Source: Bin87 sp964502995 (lineage in GTDB: Bacteria > Chloroflexota > Dehalococcoidia > Lucifugimonadales > UBA3495). Taken from it: 22,053 nucleotides of DNA. This document shows, piece after piece, positions 1 to 6,942 of this stretch. Where the stretch lies: assembly GCA_964502995.1 (NCBI GenBank), contig CAZCZB010000048.1, forward strand, positions 1-22,053, written 5' to 3'. Position 1 is the stretch's first letter. Each line of letters begins with the position of its first letter. Under the pieces are notes generated by a model. The model did no database searches. It was not told where the DNA came from and saw nothing but the letters and a program-made list of their open reading frames with translations. The position numbers were made by a program, and so were the translations under genes.

Positions 1-30
1 CGGGATTGCCGCGTCCGCCGCCGGCGGACT

Positions 31-162
31 CGCAATGACAGTTCAACAAAGTGGGACGCGTGAGGGGCTGCGCTCGCAATGACGGTTCAACAAAGTGGGT
101 ACGCGTGAGGGGCTGCGCTCGCAATGACAGTTCAACAGAGTGGGTACGCGTGAGGGGCTGCG
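31..162. repeat. Three ~45-bp tandem repeats
   Basis: Three near-identical units begin at the CGCAATGAC cores at 31, 75 and 120. Each runs through GTTCAACARAGTGGG and ACGCGTGAGGGGCTGCG. The first unit lacks one T, so spacing is 44 then 45. Bases 1-40 look like the right arm of the TCATTGCGAGTCCGCC dispersed element, and part of the unit (AAAGTGGGTACGCGTGAGG) recurs at 17717-17735. Bases 163-269 hold no gene I can support, only the possible terminator at 236-258. Confidence 0.85.
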
Positions 163-235
163 TTATGGTGGAACCGCTGGGGGTTGTGAGGCGTTGCCTG
201 GCGGGTTTTGTTCAATACGGCGGCGCGAACCACCC

Positions 236-258
236 AAAACCCTGATTTTTGCGCAGGG
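236..258 (-). terminator. Possible terminator of the iron ABC operon
   Basis: Read on the minus strand just after the permease stop, CCCTG and CAGGG can form a 5-bp stem around a nine-base loop, followed by TTTT. The stem is short and the T run brief, so this is a weak candidate placed mainly by its position. Confidence 0.3.
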
Positions 259-269
259 CCGGTTTGGGG

Positions 270-1913
270 TTATGACTGCTGGCGTTCTTCGCGGGCGGTT
301 ATTATGGCGAGGGGGATGGATGAGACGGCGATGAGGAGGAGGGCGGGCGCGGCGGCGCGGGCGAAGAATGCCTCCTCGGCGGCGGCCCATATCGAGGAGG
401 CCAGGGTGGTGAATCCGATGGGGCTGAGGATCAGGGTGGCCGGCAGTTCCTTCATGGTGAGGAGGAACACCAGCGCCGCGCCGGTGAGGATGCCGGGGCG
501 CACCAGCGGCAGGGTGATGGTGATCAGGATGGTGAACGGCCCCTTGCCGAGGCTGCGGGCGGCGTCTTCGAACTCGGGGCGGACCTGGAGCAGCGACGCG
601 CGCAGGGAGGACACGGCCGCGGGGAGGAACAGCGTTACGTAGGCGACGGCGAGCATGGCGAGGGACTGGTAGAGCCAGGGTGCGTAGTTGGCGCCGAAGT
701 ACACCAGCCCCAGCGCGATCACGATGCCGGGCAGCGCGAATCCGACGAATCCCAGGCGTTCGAGCCACCGGCTGAGCAGTCCCGGGTATCGCACGGACAG
801 CACGGCGACGGGCGCGGCGCAGATCACGGTGAGCGCGGCGGCCAGGGCGGAGACTCCCACGGAGTTGCCGGCGGCTTTCCAGAGCAGGAGCAGAGGCTCG
901 CCGGCGGCGACGCCGCGCACTGTCCAGTACAGCAGCACGGCGACGGGGAGTCCGAGGGATACGAGCAGGACGATGGCGCAGAAGGCGAGCGAGGGCCAGC
1001 GCCACCTGCCCAGGGGCGCCAACTCGCTCTGACGGCTGGCGCCGCTGCCGCTGCGGTAGTATTTTCCGGAGCCGGCGTTGCGGGCGGCGGCTTCGCCCCA
1101 GACGACGGCGAGGGCCAGGGCGATGAGAGCCAGGGACCACACGGCGGCGAGGGTGCGGTTGAGGGCGGCGCCGTACTGGATGAATATGCTCCAGGTGAAG
1201 GTTTCGTAGCGCATGATGGCGACGGCGCCGAAGTCGCTGAGGGCATAGAGGGCGACGAGCAATCCGCCGGCCATGATTGACGGTTTCAGCATGGGCAGGG
1301 TGACGCTGCGGAAGGTTTGCCAGCGGGTGCGGCCGAGGATGCGGGCGGATTCCTCAAGGGATACGTCCAGGTTCCACAGGGCGGCGCGGACGGGGAGCAG
1401 GACGTAGGGGAAGCTGATGATGATGAGCGTGAAGGTTGCGCCCACGAATCCGTAGATGCTGGGGATGCGCTCCACGCCGAAGCCGGCTTCTAGCCAGCCC
1501 TGGAGGATGCCGCGTGGTCCGAGTCCGACGGCGATGGTGAAGGCGACGATGTAGGAGGGCAGGGCCAGGGGGAGCATGGTGGCGACGCGCCAGAATCGGC
1601 GGGCCGGCAGGTCGGTGCGCACGGTGAGCCAGGCCAGGGGCGCGGCGATTGCGATGCAGCCGACCATGACGGCGGCCATGAGCGCGACGGTGCGGGCCAC
1701 GACCCAGAGGGTGCGGGCGCGGAGGATGAGGTCGAGGGCATCGGGGCCGGCGCCGACGGTGCGGAGGGCGAGGTACACGGGGGAGGTGAGGAGGAGCGCG
1801 GCGATGACCAGCGCGGGGATCAGCACGACCGCCGGGGGACGTGCCGTGCCGTCGAACAGGCGGGCCGACGCCAGGCGCGGGGCCGATGCGACGAATTTTG
1901 ATACGGATGACAT
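270..1913 (-). CDS. Fused two-domain ABC permease, ferric iron type (FbpB-like)
   Basis: This is an inner-membrane permease that would move a small substrate, most likely Fe3+, into the cytoplasm. It has many hydrophobic segments and two separate EAA-type cytoplasmic loops, EESARILGRTRWQTF in the first half and EFEDAARSLGKGPF in the second. Two permease domains are therefore fused in one chain, as is usual for the FbpB/SfuB class of about 520-570 residues. I start at the ATG at 1913 (547 aa). The frame stays open to a TTG at 1979, which would add 22 residues; neither start has a clear ribosome binding site. The ATPase gene lies upstream on the same strand, 218 bases away from this ATG. Substrate is inferred from family resemblance; thiamine, sulfate or phosphonate permeases of similar build cannot be excluded. 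Confidence 0.88.
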   Translation of the reverse strand: MSSVSKFVASAPRLASARLFDGTARPPAVVLIPALVIAALLLTSPVYLALRTVGAGPDALDLILRARTLWVVARTVALMAAVMVGCIAIAAPLAWLTVRTDLPARRFWRVATMLPLALPSYIVAFTIAVGLGPRGILQGWLEAGFGVERIPSIYGFVGATFTLIIISFPYVLLPVRAALWNLDVSLEESARILGRTRWQTFRSVTLPMLKPSIMAGGLLVALYALSDFGAVAIMRYETFTWSIFIQYGAALNRTLAAVWSLALIALALAVVWGEAAARNAGSGKYYRSGSGASRQSELAPLGRWRWPSLAFCAIVLLVSLGLPVAVLLYWTVRGVAAGEPLLLLWKAAGNSVGVSALAAALTVICAAPVAVLSVRYPGLLSRWLERLGFVGFALPGIVIALGLVYFGANYAPWLYQSLAMLAVAYVTLFLPAAVSSLRASLLQVRPEFEDAARSLGKGPFTILITITLPLVRPGILTGAALVFLLTMKELPATLILSPIGFTTLASSIWAAAEEAFFARAAAPALLLIAVSSIPLAIITAREERQQS

Positions 1914-2131
1914 TACGGAGCCGGTCTGTGCGGACTTACCGCCGGACGAAACCGACCGGAGGGCGCGGAGGTTGGGCAATTGCCGCCGGGCCGGGAGGGT
2001 TTGGAGTGTGGCCGCCGGGTGGGTCGCACGCCGTGACTGTGTTCAGCCATCGGGGGCATGGCATCCGGCCGTGGTGAGAGTTCAGGCGCCTGCGGATCGT
2101 GGCGTATTGGGGTTGGTGGCAGGCGGAGGGG

Positions 2132-3289
2132 TCAGGCGTGAGATGCGTTCAGTTTGGCCAGGTAGGCTGGCGCGTCGAAAAACGCCCTTCCGGAGACGAA
2201 AGGCATGAGGCGGTGGCCTTCGCGCAGGGAGATGTTGACCCTGGAGCCGATGTCCAGGTCGACGATGTGCGACGACATCACGCGGACGGAGCTTCCGCGG
2301 GGCAGTTTGACCGAGTAGAGGTGGAAGGCTCCGAAAAACTCGCGGGCGGTGACGACTCCGGGGCCGTTGTCGTCGGCCGAGACGTCGAGGCAGTCGGGGC
2401 GTACCATGATCTGGAGTTCGCGGTCGGCGGGCCACGGTGTGGGCCAGAAGTGGGGCCAGGGCAGGCAGCCGACTTCGCTGGTGAGGCAGTCGTCCTCTTG
2501 CCACGCCGGGAGGAAATCGGCCGTGCCGAGGAATTCGGCAGCGAAACGGGTGTCGGGGTTGTGGAAGACTTCTTCGGGGGCGCCGATCTGCTCGATGACG
2601 CCGTCTTTCATGACGGCGACCCGGTCGGCCAGTTGCATGGCCTCTTCCTGGTCGTGGGTGACGCAGACCACGGTGGCGCCGCGTTCCTTGATGATTGCCC
2701 TGACTTCGGCGCGGAGTTGTCCGCGGAGCGACGGGTCGAGGCTGGAGAATGGCTCGTCCATGAGGATGAGATCGGGAGCCGGTGCGAGGGCGCGGGCGAG
2801 GGCGACGCGCTGCTGCTGTCCGCCGGAAAGCTGGTGGGGATAGCGGTCTTCGTAGCCCTGCAGGTCCACGAGGCGGAGGCACTCGGCGACGGCGCCGTCG
2901 CGTCGCTGGCGGCCGGTGAGTCCGAAGGCGACGTTCTGTGCGACGGTGAGGTGTGGGAAGAGGGCGCCTTCCTGGAAAACCATGCCGACGCGGCGTTTTT
3001 CGGGGTTTTGGTTGACGCCGGGTCCGGATACGGTGCGTCCGCCGATTTTCACAATGCCGGCGTCGGGTGATTCGAACCCGGCGATGATGCGGAGGGTGGT
3101 GGTTTTGCCGCAGCCGCTGGGTCCGAGGAGGCAGACGATTTCGCCCGGGGCGATGTTCAGATCGATGCCGGCGACGGCTTTGGTGTCGCCGAACGATTTG
3201 AAAAGCGCGGACAGGGTGAGGGCATCGCCTCCAGTCAACGTGGGGTTGACTGTCGGTTGCGCGGGCTTGTTAGACCACCCTAATTGCAT
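2132..3289 (-). CDS. ABC transporter ATP-binding protein, ferric iron type (FbpC-like)
   Basis: This ATPase would power the adjacent fused permease at the inner membrane. All nucleotide-binding motifs are intact: Walker A GPSGCGKTT (residues 56-64), Q-loop Q106 in VFQEGALFP, signature LSGGQ (154-158), Walker B LILMDEP (174-180) with Glu179, and the H-loop His212 in THDQEEA. Residues from about 260 to 385 form a C-terminal extension like the TOBE/regulatory domain of FbpC, PotA and MalK types. At 385 aa the length is normal. The ATG at 3289 has no clear ribosome binding site but follows a good promoter by about 45 bases. The residues before the ABC domain (about 1-24) are low in conservation, so a later start is possible. 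No periplasmic binding protein is visible in the window. Confidence 0.92.
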   Translation of the reverse strand: MQLGWSNKPAQPTVNPTLTGGDALTLSALFKSFGDTKAVAGIDLNIAPGEIVCLLGPSGCGKTTTLRIIAGFESPDAGIVKIGGRTVSGPGVNQNPEKRRVGMVFQEGALFPHLTVAQNVAFGLTGRQRRDGAVAECLRLVDLQGYEDRYPHQLSGGQQQRVALARALAPAPDLILMDEPFSSLDPSLRGQLRAEVRAIIKERGATVVCVTHDQEEAMQLADRVAVMKDGVIEQIGAPEEVFHNPDTRFAAEFLGTADFLPAWQEDDCLTSEVGCLPWPHFWPTPWPADRELQIMVRPDCLDVSADDNGPGVVTAREFFGAFHLYSVKLPRGSSVRVMSSHIVDLDIGSRVNISLREGHRLMPFVSGRAFFDAPAYLAKLNASHA

Positions 3290-3339
3290 AGTGCGTACAC
3301 GTGTTGATCGCAGGTGAATGGCGATGAAGCGTGCCGGTG

Positions 3340-3368
3340 AGTGTATCTAGCGCATACCCGCCTGTCAA
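3340..3368 (-). promoter_or_regulatory. Sigma70-type promoter of the iron ABC genes
   Basis: On the minus strand a perfect -35 TTGACA (3363-3368) is followed after exactly 17 bases by TACACT (3340-3345). Transcription would start near 3333 and leave a leader of about 45 bases. The leader contains the palindrome ACACGTGT (3297-3304), which might be an operator; nothing resembles a classical Fur box that I can recognise. Confidence 0.7.
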
Positions 3369-3942
3369 CACTTCGCACGCACTAAATTGGGGGTTTGCAT
3401 GGGGATGGCGCAGGGGCGGAACGCGGGGGTTGGGCGGAGCGTTGGGGAGGGTGGGTTCCCGGTTTGGCCCCGGGTGTGGGCCCGGCGGTTTGTGGGGTGG
3501 TGGGAGGTGGGGGTTAGGGTGTGGATACTTGGGGGCGGGGGGATGAGGAGGGTCTAGGGGAAATGGCTCGATGGTTGGCCACGTGCAGATTGGGCCATTT
3601 TTCTATCAGTCTGAGCAATTGGCCGGCGCGGGAGCTTGCCCGGGGGGTGGGTTGTGAGCGGGTACGAAGTGAGGTAGAGGCGACAATTTGTGGGGCTGGG
3701 GGCTGCTAGAGCGTTCTGCCGGGCAGATCGACGGACAATTCTTACAAGGTTGACTGGGCATCTAACCGACGATGGCGTTCGCAGCACGGCCGTTACGTCC
3801 GGAATAAATCGAACGTTCATGGCCTATTTTATCTAGCAGAAAAATATGTGGAAGCAAACCGTGCCATGCATTCACTGGCACGAAGCATGGGCACTTGAGA
3901 ACACGTTTGAGTGCTTGGTTGAACGACGTGTGGAAATCTTTA
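3369..3942. other. Gene-free stretch with a G-rich block
   Basis: I see no supportable gene here. Bases 3400-3545 are extremely G-rich on the plus strand, and 3494-3519 has four G runs separated by TGGT, AGGT and TTA, the pattern of an intramolecular G-quadruplex. The open frames across this block give low-complexity Gly/Arg-rich peptides and are not convincing. Bases 3820-3942 are less GC-rich and lead into the end of the Doc/Fic gene. Confidence 0.6.
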
Positions 3943-4485
3943 CTATTCTGAGGGTTCGACGCTTCTCGTTAGCCCCACCATGGCATTTCCTACCATTGTG
4001 AAATACTGAGGTTCGTCTTGAGAACACTGGATCAGGCGCTCCAATGTCGCTGTCGTCATCGTGTTCCGGCGCAACCATTCAGCGATCTTCTGAATGTCCA
4101 TATCTGGTTGATCGTCAGCGATCGCAACGCAAACAGCCACTGATTCACTCTGCGGAGCGAATAGGAAGTACCCGTTCATTGCGAGGAACACATGACAACA
4201 CAGAAGACCCATCCGCTTGTTGCCGTTCAGAAAGGGATGCCCGAGAGTGATACTACGCCAAAGTGCGGCAGCTTTCTCAAACACCGTGCGATGCAAATAA
4301 CGCCCACCGTAAGTTTGTCTTGGTTCGGCTAAAGCAGACTCCAAAACCCCACGGCCATATTCGCCGCCATGGTACTGGTACGCTGGCACCGGTTCTGGAT
4401 AGTCTTGGAAATAGCTTGAAATTTGACCAGCCAAAACATTTTCGACGTCGTCGATGCTGATGAATGTATATCGTTTCCTGGGCAT
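3943..4485 (-). CDS. Doc/Fic-family toxin-like protein
   Basis: The core motif HPFLNGNKRMG (about residues 83-93) matches the Fic/Doc active site, in which the His and the NGNKR anion-binding turn handle a nucleotide. The GNKR ending and the upstream GVLESALAEPRQTYGG resemble death-on-curing proteins, which phosphorylate EF-Tu, more than AMP-transferring Fic proteins. At 180 aa it is longer than phage P1 Doc (about 126), mostly through a C-terminal tail of some 50 residues. The ATG at 4485 is supported by AGGTGG seven bases upstream. A 44-codon ORF lies immediately upstream on the same strand, with a strong hairpin between the two, so the pair looks like a toxin-antitoxin operon. Activity, target and neutralisation are inferred. 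Confidence 0.85.
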   Translation of the reverse strand: MPRKRYTFISIDDVENVLAGQISSYFQDYPEPVPAYQYHGGEYGRGVLESALAEPRQTYGGRYLHRTVFEKAAALWRSITLGHPFLNGNKRMGLLCCHVFLAMNGYFLFAPQSESVAVCVAIADDQPDMDIQKIAEWLRRNTMTTATLERLIQCSQDEPQYFTMVGNAMVGLTRSVEPSE

Positions 4486-4507
4486 CGGATATCCACCTAG
4501 ATTTCAA

Positions 4508-4546
4508 ATTACAAAGCCCTCCGGCACGACCGAAGGGCTTTGTAAT
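4508..4546 (-). promoter_or_regulatory. Perfect 13-bp hairpin between small ORF and Doc gene
   Basis: Arms 4508-4520 and 4534-4546 are exact reverse complements (ATTACAAAGCCCT and its partner) around a 13-base loop. It sits after the stop of the 44-codon ORF and before the Doc ribosome binding site. No good T run follows on the minus strand, so attenuation, partial termination or mRNA processing that lowers toxin output is more likely than full termination. The hairpin is seen; the role is inferred. Confidence 0.7.
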
Positions 4547-4564
4547 GCAAGGGATGTACGCGGT

Positions 4565-4699
4565 TTACTGTTTGGCAAGTTCTCGAAAGGCAGGCCCATG
4601 GGAGGCCAAAGCCAGTTGCACCGCAGCTTTCAATTGTTCTGGTGTAGCGGACTGCTCTTGAGGCTTCCGCTGCTGGCTGGTAGTCTTCTTGGCGACCAT
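4565..4699 (-). CDS. 44-aa putative antitoxin upstream of Doc
   Basis: This short ORF (begins MVAKKTTSQQRKPQEQS, ends FRELAKQ) is supported by a very strong ribosome binding site, AGGAGGAGGA, seven bases before the ATG, and by a promoter at 4751-4779. The first half is basic and Gln-rich, and the second half could form an amphipathic helix (PEQLKAAVQLALASHGPAF). I recognise no family. Its place directly before a Doc-like gene suggests the antitoxin. A segment SATPEQ loosely recalls the Fic inhibitory motif (S/T)xxxE(G/N), but the last position does not fit and I give it little weight. It could instead be a leader peptide that couples translation to Doc. Confidence 0.65.
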   Translation of the reverse strand: MVAKKTTSQQRKPQEQSATPEQLKAAVQLALASHGPAFRELAKQ

Positions 4700-4750
4700 C
4701 GCTGGTCCTCCTCCTAATGTCGGGATGCTTGATAGCACTATTCAGACGTA

Positions 4751-4779
4751 AGCATACTCACCGCCGCTCTGTACGTCAA
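4751..4779 (-). promoter_or_regulatory. Promoter of the Doc operon
   Basis: On the minus strand TTGACG (4774-4779) and TATGCT (4751-4756) are separated by exactly 17 bases. The start would be near 4744, about 45 bases before the 44-codon ORF. Confidence 0.6.
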
Positions 4780-5096
4780 CACCCACGTAGGCATCTGGGT
4801 GGGTCAGCGGTACAGGTCCCATTGTGAGGTTCGGCCTTCTCAAAAGCGGCCACGATCGGACCGGGTAATCTTAACATCTTGACCGAATAGATGATGGCAG
4901 GGAATTAGATCCCTTAAAATTCTCACATTCGCATAGGCTTGGTCGTATTATCGACATTCATTATAACACGGCATAACACGGCACGCACGCTGAGGCTGCT
5001 CTGCTACCCATCGGTGCGAGGGCGGGGCAGGTGTGGTTCAATTTGGGCCCCGGCGGCCCGCTGTGCCTGCGAACGTGTCCGTTGGGATGTGCTACT
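4780..5096. other. Intergenic stretch, AT-richer, no gene seen
   Basis: I find no gene. Bases 4890-4985 are clearly AT-richer than the surroundings and hold a short direct repeat (ATAACACGGC, about 4965-4984). A drop in GC next to a toxin-antitoxin pair and a tRNA gene would fit an insertion boundary, but no attachment-site duplication is visible. Confidence 0.4.
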
Positions 5097-5171
5097 TGGT
5101 GGAGGCTAGGGGATTCGAACCCCTGACCCCCTGCTTGCAAAGCAGGTGCTCTCCCACTGAGCTAAGCCCCC
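5097..5171 (-). tRNA. tRNA-Ala (anticodon UGC), CCA encoded
   Basis: The minus strand folds as a complete cloverleaf. The acceptor stem pairs GGGGGCT with AGCCTCC (one G-U), the D arm is GCTCAGTGGGAGAGC, the anticodon arm is CCTGC-TTTGCAA-GCAGG with anticodon TGC, and the T arm contains GGTTCGAATCC. Discriminator A (5100) is followed by a genome-encoded CCA (5097-5099). It stands alone, without rRNA genes or other tRNAs nearby. Confidence 0.97.
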
Positions 5172-5194
5172 ACGGCGGCGGTTCGCCGGGTTCG

Positions 5195-5203
5195 ATTGTA
5201 GCA
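5195..5203 (-). promoter_or_regulatory. Possible extended -10 of the tRNA gene
   Basis: The minus strand reads TGCTACAAT about 24 bases upstream of the tRNA, an extended -10 type element. No good -35 hexamer is evident. Confidence 0.4.
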
Positions 5204-5279
5204 TAGGGGCGCGCTCGGGTTGGGTTGAGGGTGCCGGACTGTCGGGGTGATCGTGTCTTGATCGGAGTGGGACTGGTAT

Positions 5280-5374
5280 TGGGATTGGCGGTACGGGACG
5301 GTGGGTTTTTACCGGGATATGCAGGATGAACGGGATGGACAGGATATTTTGATCCGGGAGTTTTGCGGGTGTGC
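5280..5374. repeat. Dispersed repeat, copy 1 (with 21257-21342)
   Basis: This stretch resembles 21257-21342 across most of its length, sharing GGGACGGT, GGGTTTT, CAGGATGAACGGGAT, GGATATTTTGAT and a closing GGGT-TGCA. This copy has about nine extra bases after AACGGGAT. No ORF is shared between the copies. The remaining bases 5172-5279 and 5375-5422 show no gene. Confidence 0.6.
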
Positions 5375-5422
5375 ATCGTTTGGGGTGGGTTGAGCATTCG
5401 TCGGGGGTAGTTGCGAATGTGG

Positions 5423-5445
5423 GGGGCAGGTTTCAAACCTGCCCC
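5423..5445. repeat. GGTTTCAAACC hairpin repeat, copy 1
   Basis: Perfect palindrome of 11-bp arms around one central C, followed by TACGG. It belongs to the same design as the copies at 5496, 13849 and 20286: GGGGC outside, GCCCCTACG at the right end. Confidence 0.8.
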
Positions 5446-5495
5446 TACGGGTGTTGGAACGCCCTGGGGATGCGTCGGGGGCAGTTGCGAACGTG

Positions 5496-5518
5496 GGGGC
5501 GGGTTTCAAACCTGCCCC
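5496..5518. repeat. GGTTTCAAACC hairpin repeat, copy 2
   Basis: Palindrome with one mismatch, followed by TACGG. Flanks also match copy 1 (TTGCGAAYGTGGGG upstream), so the duplicated unit, about 73 bases apart, is longer than the hairpin itself. Confidence 0.8.
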
Positions 5519-5580
5519 TACGGGGGTTTTGGGAGGTTTTGGCCGTTTGGGTTTCGGGATGCGGGCGGCGGTTTGGTGGT

Positions 5581-5609
5581 TTTACAGCGGGACGGGCAGC
5601 GGGTATGAT
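5581..5609 (+). promoter_or_regulatory. Promoter of the thiolase gene
   Basis: TTTACA (5581-5586) and TATGAT (5604-5609) are 17 bases apart, each one base from consensus. The start would fall near 5616, giving a leader of about 53 bases. Confidence 0.65.
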
Positions 5610-5668
5610 GCCAGCACAATTTTTCTGCTGTATTGAGCGTCCGCATCCGGCGGACAAGGAGTGTCATT

Positions 5669-6868
5669 ATGCGAGGAGTAGCCATTGTTGCGCCGGTCCG
5701 CACGGCCGTGGGTAATTTCGGCGGCGCGCTGCGCGACGTGCCGGCCGCCGAGTTGGCGTCCACCGTCATCCAGGCTGCCCTGGAACGCAGCGGCGTTGAT
5801 CCCGCCAGGGTGGACGACGTGATTCTCGGCCACGGGTATCCGTCGGGCGAGAACCCGGCCATCGGGCGGCTGGCCGGACTCAAGGCGGGACTGCCCATTG
5901 AGGTGCCCGGCTATCAGCTTGACCGGCGGTGTTCCTCGGGTTTGCAGGCCATCCTCAACGCGTCGATGCTGATCCAGACGGACAACGCCGACGTGGTGAT
6001 CGCCGGCGGCGCGGAGAGCATGAGCAGCGCGGAGTTCTACAGCAACGAGTCCCGCTGGGGCGCGCGGTTCGGCTCGGTTACGTTCCACGACCGTTTGGCC
6101 CGCGCCCGCGTCACCATCGCGCCGGACGAGCGGTTCGGCCCCATCCCCGGCGGCATGGTTGAGACTGCCGAGAACCTGGCTCGCGAGTACGAGATTCCGC
6201 GCGAGGAGCAGGACGAGTACGCGCTGCGCAGCCATCAGCGCGCCGTGGCGGCCCGGGACTCGGGCAAGTTCGCCGACGAGATTGTGCCGGTGAGCATCCC
6301 GCAGCGTCGTGGCGACCCCAAGATTTTCGACACCGACGAGGGCCCGCGGTCCGACACCACGATGGACGTGCTGGGCCGGCTGCGTCCCGTGATGCGCGAC
6401 GGCGTGGTGACGGCCGGCAACGCGAGCAGCCAGAACGACGCGGCGTCGGTGTGCCTGGTGGTGGCCGAGGACAAGCTGGACGAGCTGGGGCTGACTCCCA
6501 TGGCCTACCTGCGGGGCTGGGCCGTGACCGGGTGCCATCCCGCGACGATGGGCATTGGCCCGGTGCCGGCGGTGAACAAGGTGATGGGCAAGCTCGGCAT
6601 GACCATTGAGGACATGGACCTGATCGAGCTGAACGAGGCGTTTGCGGCGCAGGTGCTGGCGGTGCTGCGCGAGTGGCAACTGCCGCACGAGGACAACCTG
6701 AACGTCAACGGCTCGGGCATCTCGCTGGGCCACCCCATCGCGGCGACGGGCGCGCGCATTCTGGCGACGATGCTGCACGAGATGGAACGGCAGGACGCGC
6801 AGTGGGGTCTGGAGACGATGTGCGTGGGCGGCGGCCAGGGCGTGGCGGCGGTGTTTGAGCGGAAGTAG
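5669..6868 (+). CDS. Thiolase (acetyl-CoA C-acyltransferase family)
   Basis: This enzyme would condense or cleave acyl-CoA thioesters in the cytoplasm, in beta-oxidation or in the reverse, biosynthetic direction. The three catalytic elements are present: the acyl-accepting Cys88 in LDRRCSSGLQ, His355 in GHPIAATGAR, and the second Cys385 in CVGGGQG. NEAFAAQVLA, also typical of the family, lies near residue 320. At 399 aa the length is normal. The ATG at 5669 is chosen because AAGGAG lies seven bases upstream and the promoter at 5581-5609 fits. No hydroxyacyl-CoA dehydrogenase, crotonase or CoA ligase is adjacent, so the pathway direction is not shown by context. The chain-length preference cannot be told from sequence alone. 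Confidence 0.95.
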   Translation: MRGVAIVAPVRTAVGNFGGALRDVPAAELASTVIQAALERSGVDPARVDDVILGHGYPSGENPAIGRLAGLKAGLPIEVPGYQLDRRCSSGLQAILNASMLIQTDNADVVIAGGAESMSSAEFYSNESRWGARFGSVTFHDRLARARVTIAPDERFGPIPGGMVETAENLAREYEIPREEQDEYALRSHQRAVAARDSGKFADEIVPVSIPQRRGDPKIFDTDEGPRSDTTMDVLGRLRPVMRDGVVTAGNASSQNDAASVCLVVAEDKLDELGLTPMAYLRGWAVTGCHPATMGIGPVPAVNKVMGKLGMTIEDMDLIELNEAFAAQVLAVLREWQLPHEDNLNVNGSGISLGHPIAATGARILATMLHEMERQDAQWGLETMCVGGGQGVAAVFERK

Positions 6869-6893
6869 GCGGACGGGTTTATTGCCACGGTTG

Positions 6894-6915
6894 GGGGCGA
6901 ATGATTATTCGCCCC
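6894..6915. repeat. GCGAATGATTATTCGC hairpin repeat, single copy
   Basis: Perfect 9-bp arms around GATT, followed by TACG. It is the same unit as the array at 13338-13871. It lies between the thiolase stop and the Uma2 gene, and its ATG (6901) is in frame with Uma2. Confidence 0.9.
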
Positions 6916-6942
6916 TACGTTACCGGCATTGACGAGGGCCAG

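Noticed and set aside
163..1140. Arg/Pro-rich 325-aa minus-strand ORF
   Set aside because: It is an out-of-frame shadow of the permease gene, with the composition typical of high-GC alternate frames.
2099..3070. 323-aa plus-strand ORF opposite the ABC ATPase
   Set aside because: It is antisense to a gene with all motifs intact and lacks any recognisable domain.
3296..3304. ACACGTGT palindrome as a Fur operator for the iron ABC genes
   Set aside because: Too short and not AT-rich like a Fur box; recorded only as a possible operator.
3554..3820. 88-aa minus-strand ORF in the G-rich gap
   Set aside because: No ribosome binding site, no recognisable pattern, and it borders low-complexity sequence.
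4890..5171. Integration site of a mobile island at the tRNA-Ala gene
   Set aside because: No integrase and no duplicated 3' tRNA end are visible in the window.
5582..6778. 398-aa minus-strand ORF opposite the thiolase
   Set aside because: It is a His/Arg/Ala-rich shadow of the thiolase coding strand.
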